Assembly: GCF_025336485.1 (NCBI RefSeq)
Contig: NZ_JAODAB010000018.1
Coordinates: 1 to 64,000, forward strand
Length of the DNA stretch: 64,000 nt
From: Pseudomonas citri
GTDB lineage: Bacteria; Pseudomonadota; Gammaproteobacteria; Pseudomonadales; Pseudomonadaceae
Reading direction: 5' to 3'
Part shown: positions 43,157-52,261 of the stretch, piece by piece
How positions within the stretch are numbered: the first letter of the stretch is position 1
How the letters are laid out: every line of letters starts with the position of its first letter
Notes under the pieces: model-generated
Database searches by the model: none
What the model was told of the DNA's origin: nothing
The model's input: only the letters and a program-made list of their open reading frames with translations
Program-made: the position numbers and the translations under genes

Positions 43157-44119
43157 ATGCCCAGCGAAGCCGCCGCTAAACCGAAAATCGCCATCAGCGC
43201 TTGCCTGATGGGCGCCGAAGTTCGCTTCAATGGGGGGCACAAGCAATCGCAACTGTGCAGCCGTACCCTGGTCGAGTACTTCGATTTCGTGCCGGTATGT
43301 CCCGAGGTTGCCATTGGCCTGGGCATCCCCCGGGAACCGATCCGACTGGCAGGCAACCCCGAACGGCCCGACGCGCTGGGCACGGTGAATCACAGCCTCA
43401 ACGTGACCCGGCCACTGACCGATTACGGTCGACAAATGGCTGCGGAGCTGGACGACATCTGCGGCTACATCTTCATGCAGAAGTCGCCCTCCTGCGGACT
43501 GGAACGGGTCAAGGTCTACAACCACAACGGCGTGCCCCAGGACGGCGGCGGCCGCGGTATTTATGCCCGGGCCTTTTGCGAACATCACCCCGACCTGCCC
43601 GTGGAAGAAGACGGTCGGCTCAATGATCCGGTGCTGCGGGAAAACTTCCTCAACCGGGTATTCGTCTACGCGGCCTGGCAACCCTTGCGCCGCCGGGGGC
43701 TGACCCGACGGGACCTGATTGAATTCCACTCGCGCTATAAATACCTGCTGATGGCGCACAATCCGGCGCAGTACCACACGTTGGGCAACTGGTTGGGCAA
43801 CATGGGCAAGGCCGATCCCAACGAGCTGGGTCCACGCTACTTCAGCGAACTGATGGCCGCGTTGAAAAAATGCGCCACCCGGCGCACCCACACCAATGTG
43901 CTGCAACACCTGAGCGGCTACCTCAAGCGGGCCATCACCGCGCAGGACAAACAGGAAGTGCAGCACCTCATCGGCCAGTATCGCCTGGGCATCGTCCCGT
44001 TGGTGGTTCCGCTGATGTTGCTCAAGCACCACCTGCGCCGGCACCCCGATCCTTACCTCATGCAGCAGGCCTACCTGCAACCGCATCCGGAAAACCTCAG
44101 CCTGCGAAACGCGATCTGA
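43157..44119 (+). CDS. YbgA family protein (DUF523 + DUF1722)
   Basis: A 320-residue protein with two domains. Residues 1-150 are DUF523: KIAISACLMGAEVRFNGGHK, PVCPEVAIGLGIPREPIRL, and FMQKSPSCGLERVKVY, with conserved Cys residues. Residues about 190-310 are DUF1722 (YbgA): EFHSRYKYLLMAHNPAQY and HTNVLQHLSGYLKRAIT. It is the usual partner of photolyase genes and may help a light or DNA-repair response, but its chemistry is unknown. Its TGA overlaps the start of the merR remnant (TGATG). Confidence 0.9.
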   Translation: MPSEAAAKPKIAISACLMGAEVRFNGGHKQSQLCSRTLVEYFDFVPVCPEVAIGLGIPREPIRLAGNPERPDALGTVNHSLNVTRPLTDYGRQMAAELDDICGYIFMQKSPSCGLERVKVYNHNGVPQDGGGRGIYARAFCEHHPDLPVEEDGRLNDPVLRENFLNRVFVYAAWQPLRRRGLTRRDLIEFHSRYKYLLMAHNPAQYHTLGNWLGNMGKADPNELGPRYFSELMAALKKCATRRTHTNVLQHLSGYLKRAITAQDKQEVQHLIGQYRLGIVPLVVPLMLLKHHLRRHPDPYLMQQAYLQPHPENLSLRNAI

Positions 44120-44312
44120 TGAACGACCAAGACAATTCCGCCAGCCAAACGCAAGAGGTCGACTTCACCAAGGCCCTGGAACAAGGCTGGCTGCCCATCC
44201 GTGAGGTCGCCCGGCAAACCGGTGTCAACGCAGTTACCCTGCGGTCGACATGTCCTGGGCCGAAGACCCGTTATCGGCTTACCGCGAACTGAGTCGCAGA
44301 GCACTTCTCTAG
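44119..44312 (+). pseudogene. MerR-family regulator remnant, internal deletion
   Basis: The first 41 or so codons (MNDQDNSASQ... then LPIREVARQTGVNAVTLR) are the start of a MerR helix-turn-helix; intact proteins continue AWERRYG. Here the next bases are TCGACATGTCC and the frame runs out at a TGA at 44290-44292. In another frame the DNA from 44244 to the TAG at 44310-44312 reads VDMSWAEDPLSAYRELSRRALL, which looks like a regulator C-terminus and abuts the phr ATG. The middle, including most of the DNA-binding domain and any cobalamin-binding domain, is gone. A GTCGAC site lies at the junction (44244-44249). Confidence 0.8.
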
Positions 44313-45785
44313 ATGAAAAATCACCTGCAACTGATCTGGCTGCGCAGCGACTTGCGCCTGCGCGACAACACCGCCCTCGCGGCGGCCGCAAGCCGAGGGC
44401 CATGCGTGGCGGTGTACCTGCTGAGCCCCGAACAATGGCGCGACCATGACGATGCACCGTGCAAGATCGATTTCTGGTTGCGCAACCTCGCCTCGTTGAG
44501 CACGGACCTGAACGACCTGAACATCGCACTGTTGGTCCGTGACGCACCGCAGTGGAACCAGGCGCCACACGTGCTATTGAAGTTGTGTCGCGAACTGAAG
44601 GTCGCTGCCGTTCATGTCAATGAAGAGTACGGCCTGAATGAAAGCCGTCGCGATACCGCGGTTGCCCAGGCCTTGAAGAGTGAGGGCATTGAGTTTCACA
44701 GTCATCTGGACCAACTGCTGTTCAAGCCCGGCAGCGTGCTGACCAAGACCGGCAATTATTTCCAGGTGTTCAGCCAGTTCCGCAAGGTTTGCTACAGCCG
44801 GCTGCATGCCTCGCTGCCGAGTCTGATCGCCACCGCGCCCCGACAGGCGCCCATCGGCATCGCCAGTGACCCGGTACCCACCCAAGTCGCCGGGTTCACC
44901 CCGCCCAGCCAGGCATTGCGCGCGCTCTGGCCCGCCGGTGAGCAGCACGCCCAGCGGCGTCTGGATACCTTTGTCGAGCAGCACCTCGAAGATTACCAGC
45001 ACCAGCGGGATTTCCCGGCCAAGCCAGGCACCAGCCAACTGTCGGCTTACCTGGTGGCTGGCGTCGTCTCGCCGCGCCAGTGCCTGCACGCTGCGCTGCG
45101 GGCCAACCAGGGGGAATGGGAGAGTGGAAATGCCGGAACAGTGACATGGATCAATGAATTGCTCTGGCGTGAGTTCTATAAACACATTTTGGTGGGCTAT
45201 CCGCGCGTGTCGCGCCATCGCGCCTTCCGCCCCGAAACCGAAGCATTGGCCTGGCGCAACGCACCGCAAGAACTGCAAGCCTGGAAGGAGGCACGCACAG
45301 GCCTGCCCATTATCGATGCGGCCATGCGTCAGCTAATGGAAACCGGTTGGATGCACAACCGGTTGCGGATGGTGGTCGCCATGTTCCTTACCAAGAACCT
45401 GCTGATCGACTGGCGCGAGGGCGAACGCTTCTTCATGCAGCATCTGATCGATGGCGACCTGGCCGCCAATAACGGCGGTTGGCAGTGGAGCGCGTCCACC
45501 GGCACCGACGCGGCCCCCTGGTTCAGGATCTTCAATCCATTGAGCCAATCGGAGAGGTTTGACCGGGAAGGCCTGTTCATCAAGCAGTGGCTTCCCCAAC
45601 TGAACGATCTCGACAGACAAGAGGTCCATTCCCCAAACTCCCGGGGTCGATTGTTTGGCATAGCGGATTATCCCGCTCCGATCGTCGATCTAGGCTCGTC
45701 CCGAGGTCGCGCACTGGCGGCATTCAGGAACCTGTCGGCGCGACGTGAGGCGGCCTGGGAAAATCCGGGCGATGAGCGCACATGA
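44313..45785 (+). CDS. phr: Deoxyribodipyrimidine photolyase
   Basis: A 490-residue CPD photolyase that uses FADH- and blue light to split pyrimidine dimers. LIWLRSDLRLRDNTAL opens the N-terminal antenna domain. The FAD domain has TWINELLWREFYKHIL, GLPIIDAAMRQLMETGWMHNR, and the DGDLAANNGGWQWSASTGTDAAPWFRIFNP block (in parts) with the Trp/Asn residues of the active site. The ATG directly follows the TAG of the merR remnant with only a weak Shine-Dalgarno (GCAGAG), so translation may formerly have been coupled to merR. The gene appears intact. Confidence 0.95.
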   Translation: MKNHLQLIWLRSDLRLRDNTALAAAASRGPCVAVYLLSPEQWRDHDDAPCKIDFWLRNLASLSTDLNDLNIALLVRDAPQWNQAPHVLLKLCRELKVAAVHVNEEYGLNESRRDTAVAQALKSEGIEFHSHLDQLLFKPGSVLTKTGNYFQVFSQFRKVCYSRLHASLPSLIATAPRQAPIGIASDPVPTQVAGFTPPSQALRALWPAGEQHAQRRLDTFVEQHLEDYQHQRDFPAKPGTSQLSAYLVAGVVSPRQCLHAALRANQGEWESGNAGTVTWINELLWREFYKHILVGYPRVSRHRAFRPETEALAWRNAPQELQAWKEARTGLPIIDAAMRQLMETGWMHNRLRMVVAMFLTKNLLIDWREGERFFMQHLIDGDLAANNGGWQWSASTGTDAAPWFRIFNPLSQSERFDREGLFIKQWLPQLNDLDRQEVHSPNSRGRLFGIADYPAPIVDLGSSRGRALAAFRNLSARREAAWENPGDERT

Positions 45786-45906
45786 AATTGCTTCCCATGG
45801 AATGCACTTTCCCATGGCTGACATATAGTCATACCAATCGCCGAGCTTTCATCGAGCAAGTCTTGCTACCCGAGATAACGCACCATCCGAAGGAGAGGAG
45901 TCACGA

Positions 45907-46662
45907 ATGGGTCTGAGGATGCCACAGCGATACTGGCTCACCGGGGCAGGCGACGGCATTGGCAGTTCGTTGGCCGAAGCGATACTGCTGACAGGTGCCC
46001 ACCTGGCCGTCAGTTCACGCTCGGCGAAAGGGTGCGATGCCCTTTCAGCGCGCTATCCGGGACAAGTGCTGACGGTACCGGGCCATTTGACCGACGGTCA
46101 GACCGTGCGCGAAATCGGCGAGCGGATAGCCCGACAATGGGGCACCCTGGACAAGGTCATCATCAATGCTGGAACCGCCGAATACGTCGAAGGGCAACCC
46201 GGCGCCCCCGACCTGATCGAACACATCGTGCGCAGTAATCTGCTGGCCGCCAGCTTCTGCATCGAAGTGGCCACACCGCTGTTGCGTGTCGGAACCGAAC
46301 CCCATCTGGTGGGCATCGCCAGTCCGGCGACCTACCTGCCGCCGTCACAGGCCGAAGCAGGCGTCGGGATACGTCATCTGTTTGAATCGGTGCGTGGCGA
46401 ATTCGCCCAGGCAGGGATCGACGTCACGCTGGTTCACCCCGGCTTCAACACCTCGTCCGGCTGCCTTCCAGCGCCGAGCCAATGGTCAGCAGATGAGGCC
46501 GCGGCTCATGTCCTGGGCCGATTGATCGAAAGGCCAGCCGAAGTGGCACTGCCCGTTTCCTCCATGACGGAGCTCTGGCCCCTACCCTCTTCTGCCCAGA
46601 CGACGCGAGCAGACGCGCCGCACCGGACCGGCGCCTGGTCACCGCTCAAGGGGCGTCCCTGA
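45907..46662 (+). CDS. SDR-like protein without the catalytic Tyr-Lys
   Basis: A 251-residue Rossmann protein. YWLTGAGDGIGSSLAEAI near residue 10 is the NAD(P) motif TGxxxGIG, and VIINAGTAEY gives the NAG motif. At the active site GIASPATYLPPSQAEAGVGIRHLFESVR has the Ser region, but where classical SDRs have YxxxK this has no Tyr or Lys in register. It may bind nucleotide without normal dehydrogenase activity or use another mechanism. A strong Shine-Dalgarno (GGAGAGGAG) precedes the ATG. SDR genes commonly accompany phr in this genus. Confidence 0.8.
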   Translation: MGLRMPQRYWLTGAGDGIGSSLAEAILLTGAHLAVSSRSAKGCDALSARYPGQVLTVPGHLTDGQTVREIGERIARQWGTLDKVIINAGTAEYVEGQPGAPDLIEHIVRSNLLAASFCIEVATPLLRVGTEPHLVGIASPATYLPPSQAEAGVGIRHLFESVRGEFAQAGIDVTLVHPGFNTSSGCLPAPSQWSADEAAAHVLGRLIERPAEVALPVSSMTELWPLPSSAQTTRADAPHRTGAWSPLKGRP

Positions 46663-46706
46663 ACAGGCCGATCGCCTGACACAGCGCCCCCGGAAATGGT
46701 TCAGGG

Positions 46707-47225
46707 TTACAACGGCATCGTGTAGTGCAGCGCGTAGCTTTCCACACCGTCGTTGGTCGATTTGATACCGGCGTTGGAATAATGGGTGGCGCGAATGCCT
46801 ACTTCGTGCCCGCCATTGAAGCGCAGGCCGAAGCCGATGCGATCTTCGAACTGGAAGGCGGTGCCCAGCTGGTTGTCTTCCACTTCGGTGTGATCGAACA
46901 ACGCAACGCCCACTCCAGCCTCGATATAAGGTTTCACGTTCTGCCCGGAAAATTCATACACAAACACCGGCGAGAACGACAGGCTGTGATTGCTGGAAGT
47001 CTTGTCACCTTCCCAATAGGTGTACGCACCACTCCAGTAGCCCGTCAGGCGACCCACGTCGCTCTGCCACCAACTCTTGTCCCAATCGAACTGCATCCCC
47101 AAGCGATAGGTCATGGTCGAATCGCTGGTCTGGCCAACCCCGAACTCCACACCCGCCGCCTGTGCGGTATAAGCGTGCCCCACCAACGCAGCCGCAATCG
47201 CGGCAAAGCAGAATAAGCGCTTCAT
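46707..47225 (-). CDS. pagL: Lipid A 3-O-deacylase
   Basis: A 172-residue outer-membrane eight-stranded barrel enzyme that removes the 3-position acyl chain of lipid A. The signal peptide ends TAQA before AGVEFGVGQ. The catalytic triad region near the C-terminus is ATHYSNAGIKSTNDGVES, with His, Ser and Glu as in P. aeruginosa PagL. I use the ATG at 47225 (MKRLFCFAAI), which has AAGGA before it, over one 9 bases upstream. Position between phr and murI matches PA4661. It alters endotoxin and membrane properties, and is likely post-translationally latent. Confidence 0.93.
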   Translation of the reverse strand: MKRLFCFAAIAAALVGHAYTAQAAGVEFGVGQTSDSTMTYRLGMQFDWDKSWWQSDVGRLTGYWSGAYTYWEGDKTSSNHSLSFSPVFVYEFSGQNVKPYIEAGVGVALFDHTEVEDNQLGTAFQFEDRIGFGLRFNGGHEVGIRATHYSNAGIKSTNDGVESYALHYTMPL

Positions 47226-47340
47226 TAGCAACATCCTTTTCGGACCGACTCGATTTAGTTTTTTGTTACAAATAGACGAAATTATAGAAATCCACGCTGA
47301 AACGGAAGTTCAGCCCATTTCACAGATTTTTCACGTTTTC

Positions 47341-48132
47341 TTACAGATCGAAGCTTCGCACAATGCCGGACGAATGCCATAGCGTAGGTAGGATTTTTCT
47401 TAAATGCAGCGGATCGGCACTGGTCCAGAATTGAGTTTCGCGGGCAGGCCCAGTGGCCAGCAATTCCCGCTCAGCCAACAACCGCTGGAGTTGTCGGGCC
47501 ACGGCGGCACCGGTGTCGATCAGGCTGATGTGGGAGGGGATCATCTGTTCGAGCAAGGGCTTGAGGAACGGATAATGCGTGCAACCCAGGATCAGCGTGT
47601 CGCAGCCGGCGGCGAGCAAGGGCTCGACGTAATGTTGCAACAGTTGATGCAGGGCCGGGCTGTGCAGGTCACCCGCTTCGATCAACTCCACCAGCCCTGG
47701 ACACGGTTGAGTGATGACCCGGACATCGGCGGCGAAACGGTCGAGCAACGCAGCGAACTTGGCGCTCTGCAAGGTGCCGGTGGTGGCGAGTACGCCGACG
47801 ATACCACTGCGGGTCGCGGCGGCGGCCGGCTTGACCGCCGGCTCCATGCCGACGATGGGCCAGTGCGGGAAATCCCGCCGCAAATCGGCCACGGCGGCGA
47901 CCGTTGCAGTGTTGCAGGCCACCACCAGCGCCTTGGCGCCCTGCCCCAAGAGAAAGTCGGCAATGATCGCGCAGCGCTGTCGGATGTAGTCCGGAGTCTT
48001 CTCGCCGTAGGGGATATGCCCACAATCCGCTACGTACAACAGCGATTCATTGGGCAGCAGCCGACGGATCTCCCCCAGCACCGACAGCCCGCCGACGCCC
48101 GAATCAAGCACACCGACCGGCGCTTCACGCAT
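47341..48132 (-). CDS. murI: Glutamate racemase
   Basis: A 263-residue cytoplasmic enzyme supplying D-glutamate for peptidoglycan. VGVLDSGVGGLSVLGEIR, VACNTATVAAV and LILGCTHYPFLKPLL carry the two catalytic Cys residues and substrate loops. The ATG at 48132 (MREAPVGVLD) overlaps the end of moeB by 8 bases, which ties it to the hemA-prfA-prmC-moeB-murI operon. Length is normal. A longer upstream frame exists but lies inside moeB. Confidence 0.95.
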   Translation of the reverse strand: MREAPVGVLDSGVGGLSVLGEIRRLLPNESLLYVADCGHIPYGEKTPDYIRQRCAIIADFLLGQGAKALVVACNTATVAAVADLRRDFPHWPIVGMEPAVKPAAAATRSGIVGVLATTGTLQSAKFAALLDRFAADVRVITQPCPGLVELIEAGDLHSPALHQLLQHYVEPLLAAGCDTLILGCTHYPFLKPLLEQMIPSHISLIDTGAAVARQLQRLLAERELLATGPARETQFWTSADPLHLRKILPTLWHSSGIVRSFDL

Positions 48133-48880
48133 GTTGGCCACCACAGACGCTGCAGCCCGGGTCACGCTTGACCCGCAGTTCACGGAACCGCGTACCCAGC
48201 GCATCGATCAACAGCAAGCGCCCCACCAGCGGCTCGCCGAAACCAGCCAGCAATTTCAGCGCCTCGAGGGCTTGCAGGCTGCCCACCAGCCCCACCACCG
48301 GCCCGAGCACACCGGCTTCGCTGCAAGTCAGCTCGGCTTCGCTGCCGTGGCCGTAGAGGCAGTGGTAGCAAGGGCTTTCAGGGCGCCGTGGGTCGAATAC
48401 CGACAACTGCCCCTCCAGGCGAATCGCCGCGCCGCTGACCAGCGGCTTGTCCGCCGCGATGCACGCCGCGTTCACCGCTTCACGGGTGGAAAAGTTGTCG
48501 GAGCAGTCGAGCACCAGATCCACCGTCGCAACGGTGGCAGCCAGGGAATCTTCGTCCATGGCCGTCGGATGGGGCACCAGCCGGATCTCGGGGTTGATCG
48601 CCGCCAGGCGCCGCACCGCCGAATCGACTTTGGTCAGGCCGACGCTGTCGGTGTCGTGGATGATCTGGCGTTGCAGGTTGGTCAGGTCGACGGTGTCGAA
48701 ATCGGCCAGGTGCAATTCACCCACTCCGGCGGCCGCCAGGTACAACGCCACCGGCGCTCCGAGGCCACCGAGGCCGATGATCAGCACACGGCTCTGCTTG
48801 AGGCGCACCTGCCCGTCGATGTCGACGTGCTGCAAGAGGATTTGCCGGCTATAGCGCAACAGTTCTTGGTCGTTCAGCAC
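48125..48880 (-). CDS. moeB: HesA/MoeB/ThiF family adenylyltransferase
   Basis: A 251-residue E1-like enzyme that adenylates the C-terminal Gly of MoaD or ThiS. VLIIGLGGLGAPVALYLAAAGVG binds ATP, DFDTVDLTNLQRQIIH has the Asp/Arg residues, and DCSDNFSTREAVN follows. The zinc ligands are CYHCLYG near residue 172 and CSVCGG at the C-terminus. MoeB of molybdopterin synthesis is the usual assignment at this locus (PA4663). Start and stop overlap prmC (7 bases) and murI (8 bases). Confidence 0.92.
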   Translation of the reverse strand: MLNDQELLRYSRQILLQHVDIDGQVRLKQSRVLIIGLGGLGAPVALYLAAAGVGELHLADFDTVDLTNLQRQIIHDTDSVGLTKVDSAVRRLAAINPEIRLVPHPTAMDEDSLAATVATVDLVLDCSDNFSTREAVNAACIAADKPLVSGAAIRLEGQLSVFDPRRPESPCYHCLYGHGSEAELTCSEAGVLGPVVGLVGSLQALEALKLLAGFGEPLVGRLLLIDALGTRFRELRVKRDPGCSVCGGQHA

Positions 48881-49704
48881 GGCAGTCGTCCCAGGCTGAT
48901 GCGTTCATGACCGCCCAGGTCCTTGCAACTGTGGACCTCGGCGAACCCTTGGGTTTGCAACAATTCACGCACCGCGCCCGCCTGATCGTAACCGTGCTCC
49001 AGCATCAGCCAGCCCCCCGGCTCCAGGTGAACCGGAGCCTGGGCGATGATCTGGCGCAAGTCATCGAGCCCGTCCTGCCCGGCCACCAGCGCACTGGCCG
49101 GTTCGAAACGCACATCGCCTTCCGCCAAATGCGGGTCGCAAGCGCGGATGTACGGCGGGTTGCTGAGGATCAACTGAAAACGCTCGCCCTCCAGGGCACT
49201 GAACCAGTGACTGCTCAACACCGTGACGTTAGCCAGGTCCAGGCGCTGGCGATTGCGTTCAGCCAGGGCAACGGCTTCCAGTACGCGGTCGACTGCCGTG
49301 ACCGTCCAGGTCGGGCGCTCGCTGGCCAGGGCCAGGGCAATCGCGCCGCTGCCGGTGCCCAGGTCCAGGACTCGGGCCGGCGTGGCCGGCAATAAGGCCA
49401 GCGCGGTTTCCACCAACAGCTCGGTATCGGGACGCGGAATCAACGTATGCGGTGCGACTTCCAGGTCGAGGCTCCAGAAACCTTGCTGCCCGAGGATGTA
49501 GGCCACCGGCTCGCCGGAACGGCGGCGGCGCAGGTATTCGGAAAATAGCAGGGCCGCCTCGCTCGGCACGATCCGCTCCGGCCAGGTGTGCAGGAAGCTG
49601 CGGGACTTGCCCAGGGCAGCGGCCAGCAGTAGCTCGGCATCGAGCCGTGGCGTGGGCGAATCCGGTAGCTCGGCGGCGCGTAGCAGACTGGCGATGATGG
49701 TCAT
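48874..49704 (-). CDS. prmC: Peptide chain release factor N5-glutamine methyltransferase
   Basis: A 276-residue enzyme that methylates the GGQ glutamine of RF1 and RF2. The SAM site is RVLDLGTGSGAIALALA near residue 111, the substrate motif is SNPPYI at 181-186, and the N-terminal helical domain ends around residue 75. The ATG at 49704 (MTIIASLLRAAELP) is used; AGGTGA lies before it. Immediately downstream of prfA, whose product is its substrate, in the same operon. Confidence 0.95.
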   Translation of the reverse strand: MTIIASLLRAAELPDSPTPRLDAELLLAAALGKSRSFLHTWPERIVPSEAALLFSEYLRRRRSGEPVAYILGQQGFWSLDLEVAPHTLIPRPDTELLVETALALLPATPARVLDLGTGSGAIALALASERPTWTVTAVDRVLEAVALAERNRQRLDLANVTVLSSHWFSALEGERFQLILSNPPYIRACDPHLAEGDVRFEPASALVAGQDGLDDLRQIIAQAPVHLEPGGWLMLEHGYDQAGAVRELLQTQGFAEVHSCKDLGGHERISLGRLPC

Positions 49705-49718
49705 TGATTCACCTGCGC

Positions 49719-50801
49719 TCACTCGCCAATGGCCGCCAATTGATCGGCCTGGTATTCGGCCAGCAAGGGCTCGATCACCGCCTCGACACCGCCGGCAAGA
49801 ATTTCATCCAGCGAATACAGGGTCAGGTTGACGCGATGGTCGGTGACCCGACCCTGGGCAAAGTTGTAGGTACGGATACGCTCGGACCGGTCACCCGAGC
49901 CCACCAACAGCTTGCGCTCGCTGGCGATGGCATTGGCCGCGGCAGCCGTCTGCTGGTCGTTGAGCTTGGCCGACAGCCAGGCCATGGCTCGTGCACGGTT
50001 CTTGTGCTGGGAGCGCTCTTCCTGGCACTCGACCACGATACCCGACGGCAAGTGCGTGATGCGGATCGCCGAGTCAGTCTTGTTGACGTGCTGGCCGCCC
50101 GCGCCGGAGGAGCGATAGGTATCGATCCGCAGGTCCGCCGGGTTGATCTCGATGGCTTCCTGTTCGTCCGGCTCGGGCAGTACCGCCACGGTGCAGGCCG
50201 AAGTATGGATCCGCCCCTGGGATTCGGTGGCCGGCACACGCTGTACGCGGTGGGCGCCGGATTCGAACTTCAGCTTGCCATAGACGTTCTCGCCCTCGAC
50301 CCGCGCGATCACTTCCTTATAGCCGCCGTGTTCGCCTTCGTTCTCCGAAAGGATCTCCACTCGCCAGCCACGACGCTCGGCGTAGCGCGAATACATGCGG
50401 AACAGGTCGCCGGAAAAAATCGCCGCCTCGTCGCCGCCAGTACCGGCGCGAATCTCGAGGAACACATTGCGCCCGTCGTTCGGGTCCTTGGGCAGCAGCA
50501 TGCGTTGCAGGTTGCTTTCCAGTTCGACCAACTGCTCCTTGGCTTCGCGTACCTCCTCGAGCGCCATGTCGCGCAGGTCCGGGTCGCTGTCCTTGAGCAA
50601 GGCCTGGGCGCCTTCGAGATCGCCCTGCACCTTGGCCAGCTGTTTATACGCGGCGACGATCGGCTCGACTTCCGCGTACTCCTTGGAATAGGTGCGGAAT
50701 TTGTTCTGGTCGCTGATGACTTCGCCGTCACCCAGCAAGGCGGTCAATTCTTCGAAACGGTCCTGGAGGGTCTCCAGCTTGTTGAGCAGTGACGCTTTCA
50801 T
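49719..50801 (-). CDS. prfA: Peptide chain release factor 1
   Basis: A 360-residue RF1 that ends translation at UAA and UAG. The GGQ catalytic motif is in RSSGAGGQHVNKTDSAIRIT near residue 233 (in parts), and the codon-recognition domain contains ATESQGRIHTSACTVAVLPE before it. Length is the normal 360. The start overlaps the hemA stop by 4 bases (ATGA type), so translation is coupled to hemA. Confidence 0.97.
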   Translation of the reverse strand: MKASLLNKLETLQDRFEELTALLGDGEVISDQNKFRTYSKEYAEVEPIVAAYKQLAKVQGDLEGAQALLKDSDPDLRDMALEEVREAKEQLVELESNLQRMLLPKDPNDGRNVFLEIRAGTGGDEAAIFSGDLFRMYSRYAERRGWRVEILSENEGEHGGYKEVIARVEGENVYGKLKFESGAHRVQRVPATESQGRIHTSACTVAVLPEPDEQEAIEINPADLRIDTYRSSGAGGQHVNKTDSAIRITHLPSGIVVECQEERSQHKNRARAMAWLSAKLNDQQTAAAANAIASERKLLVGSGDRSERIRTYNFAQGRVTDHRVNLTLYSLDEILAGGVEAVIEPLLAEYQADQLAAIGE

Positions 50802-52087
50802 TGCGGTTTTTTATCCGAAAAGCTATCCGGTGAACCCTCACCGAGGGCAAAGAGTTCCTGGGCCATGGCCAGCGCATCGAGGCGGCCTTCGGCGGTCAGC
50901 TTCTTGAGCTGGACGCTCGGCGCATGCAGCAACTTGTTGGTCAGGCCACGGGCCAGTTGCGCCAGCACGTCTTCGGCGCTGGCGCCATTGGCCAGCAGGC
51001 GCTGGGCCTTTTGCAATTCCTCGTCGCGCAGGCGCTCGCTCTGCTGACGATACGCCTTGAGCACGTCGACCGCCGCCAGCTCGCGCAGGCGCACCATGAA
51101 ATCCTCGGCGCCAATGTTGACCATTTCCTCGGCCGCCTGGGCCGCGCCCTGCCGGCTCTTGAGGTTCTCGGCCACCACCTCGTGCAGGTCGTCGACGCTG
51201 TAGAGGTAAACGTCATCGAGTTCGCCGACTTCCGGCTCGATGTCCCGGGGAACGGCAATGTCCACCATGAAAATCGGCTTGTGCTTGCGCAGTTTCAAGG
51301 CGCTTTCCACCGCGCCCTTGCCCAGGATCGGCAACTGGCTGGCGGTGGAGCTGATGACGATGTCACTGTGCACCAGTTCGGCCGGAATGTCAGACAGCAG
51401 CACCGCGTGGGCGCCAAACTGCTCGGCCAGGGTACTGGCCCGCTCCAGGGTGCGGTTGGCGACGACGATACGCTTCACGCCCAGGTCGTGCAGATGACGG
51501 GCGACCAGGGTGATGGTCTCGCCGGCGCCGATCAACAGCGCCTGGCTGCGTTGCAAATCGCTGAAGATCTGTTTCGCCAGGCTGACGGCGGCAAACGCCA
51601 CGGATACCGGGTTTTCCCCGATGGCCGTATCGGTGCGCACCTGCTTGGCGGCGTTGAACGTGGCCTGGAACAGCCGCCCCAGTAACGGGCCGACCGTGCC
51701 GGCCTCACGCGCCACCGCGTAGGCCGACTTCATCTGACCGAGGATCTGCGGCTCGCCCAGTACCAGCGAATCGAGCCCCGAGGCGACACGCATCATGTGA
51801 CGAACTGCCGCATCGTCCTCGTGCACATAGGCACTGGCGCGCAGCTCTTCCAGGCTCAGTTGGTGATAATCGGCCAGCCAGCGCAGCACGGTATCCGCCG
51901 AAACGTGATCCTGTTCTATATAGAGCTCGCTGCGATTGCAGGTGGAGAGGATCGCGGCTTCGCGGCTGTCGGTGAGCCGGCAGAGCTGCTGCAGGGCCTC
52001 GACCAGCTGCTCAGGCGTAAAGGCCACGCGCTCGCGGACGTCTACGGAAGCAGTCTTGTGGTTGATACCAAGTGCAAGGAAGGCCAT
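50798..52087 (-). CDS. hemA: Glutamyl-tRNA reductase
   Basis: A 429-residue enzyme reducing Glu-tRNA(Glu) to glutamate-1-semialdehyde, the first committed step of C5 haem synthesis. MAFLALGINHKTASVDVRERVAF opens it (in two parts), ILSTCNRSELY holds the active-site Cys, the NADPH domain has LLIGAGETITLVARHL, and ANRTLERASTLA follows. It is the first gene of the hemA-prfA-prmC-moeB-murI operon. The 174-base gap with the divergent TPR gene carries the promoters of both. Confidence 0.96.
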   Translation of the reverse strand: MAFLALGINHKTASVDVRERVAFTPEQLVEALQQLCRLTDSREAAILSTCNRSELYIEQDHVSADTVLRWLADYHQLSLEELRASAYVHEDDAAVRHMMRVASGLDSLVLGEPQILGQMKSAYAVAREAGTVGPLLGRLFQATFNAAKQVRTDTAIGENPVSVAFAAVSLAKQIFSDLQRSQALLIGAGETITLVARHLHDLGVKRIVVANRTLERASTLAEQFGAHAVLLSDIPAELVHSDIVISSTASQLPILGKGAVESALKLRKHKPIFMVDIAVPRDIEPEVGELDDVYLYSVDDLHEVVAENLKSRQGAAQAAEEMVNIGAEDFMVRLRELAAVDVLKAYRQQSERLRDEELQKAQRLLANGASAEDVLAQLARGLTNKLLHAPSVQLKKLTAEGRLDALAMAQELFALGEGSPDSFSDKKPQ

Positions 52088-52261
52088 TCAAGGTCGCTGA
52101 TGGTGACGTGAAGCCGGCAATTGTCCTACTTCGTCAGATTCAGGACAACCACCCGATTTCTATCGCCCGGCCCAGGGGATGGTAAATCGACGGGGCGGTT
52201 ATGTTTGACCCAAGGCTTGTGTCATGATGATCCGACCGCAGGTTAGTCGTCCTCTTCCTAT

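Noticed and set aside
44244..44249. SalI site GTCGAC at the merR junction as a sign of laboratory construction
   Set aside because: A six-base site is common in high-GC DNA, and another GTCGAC occurs nearby; no other cloning signature is visible.
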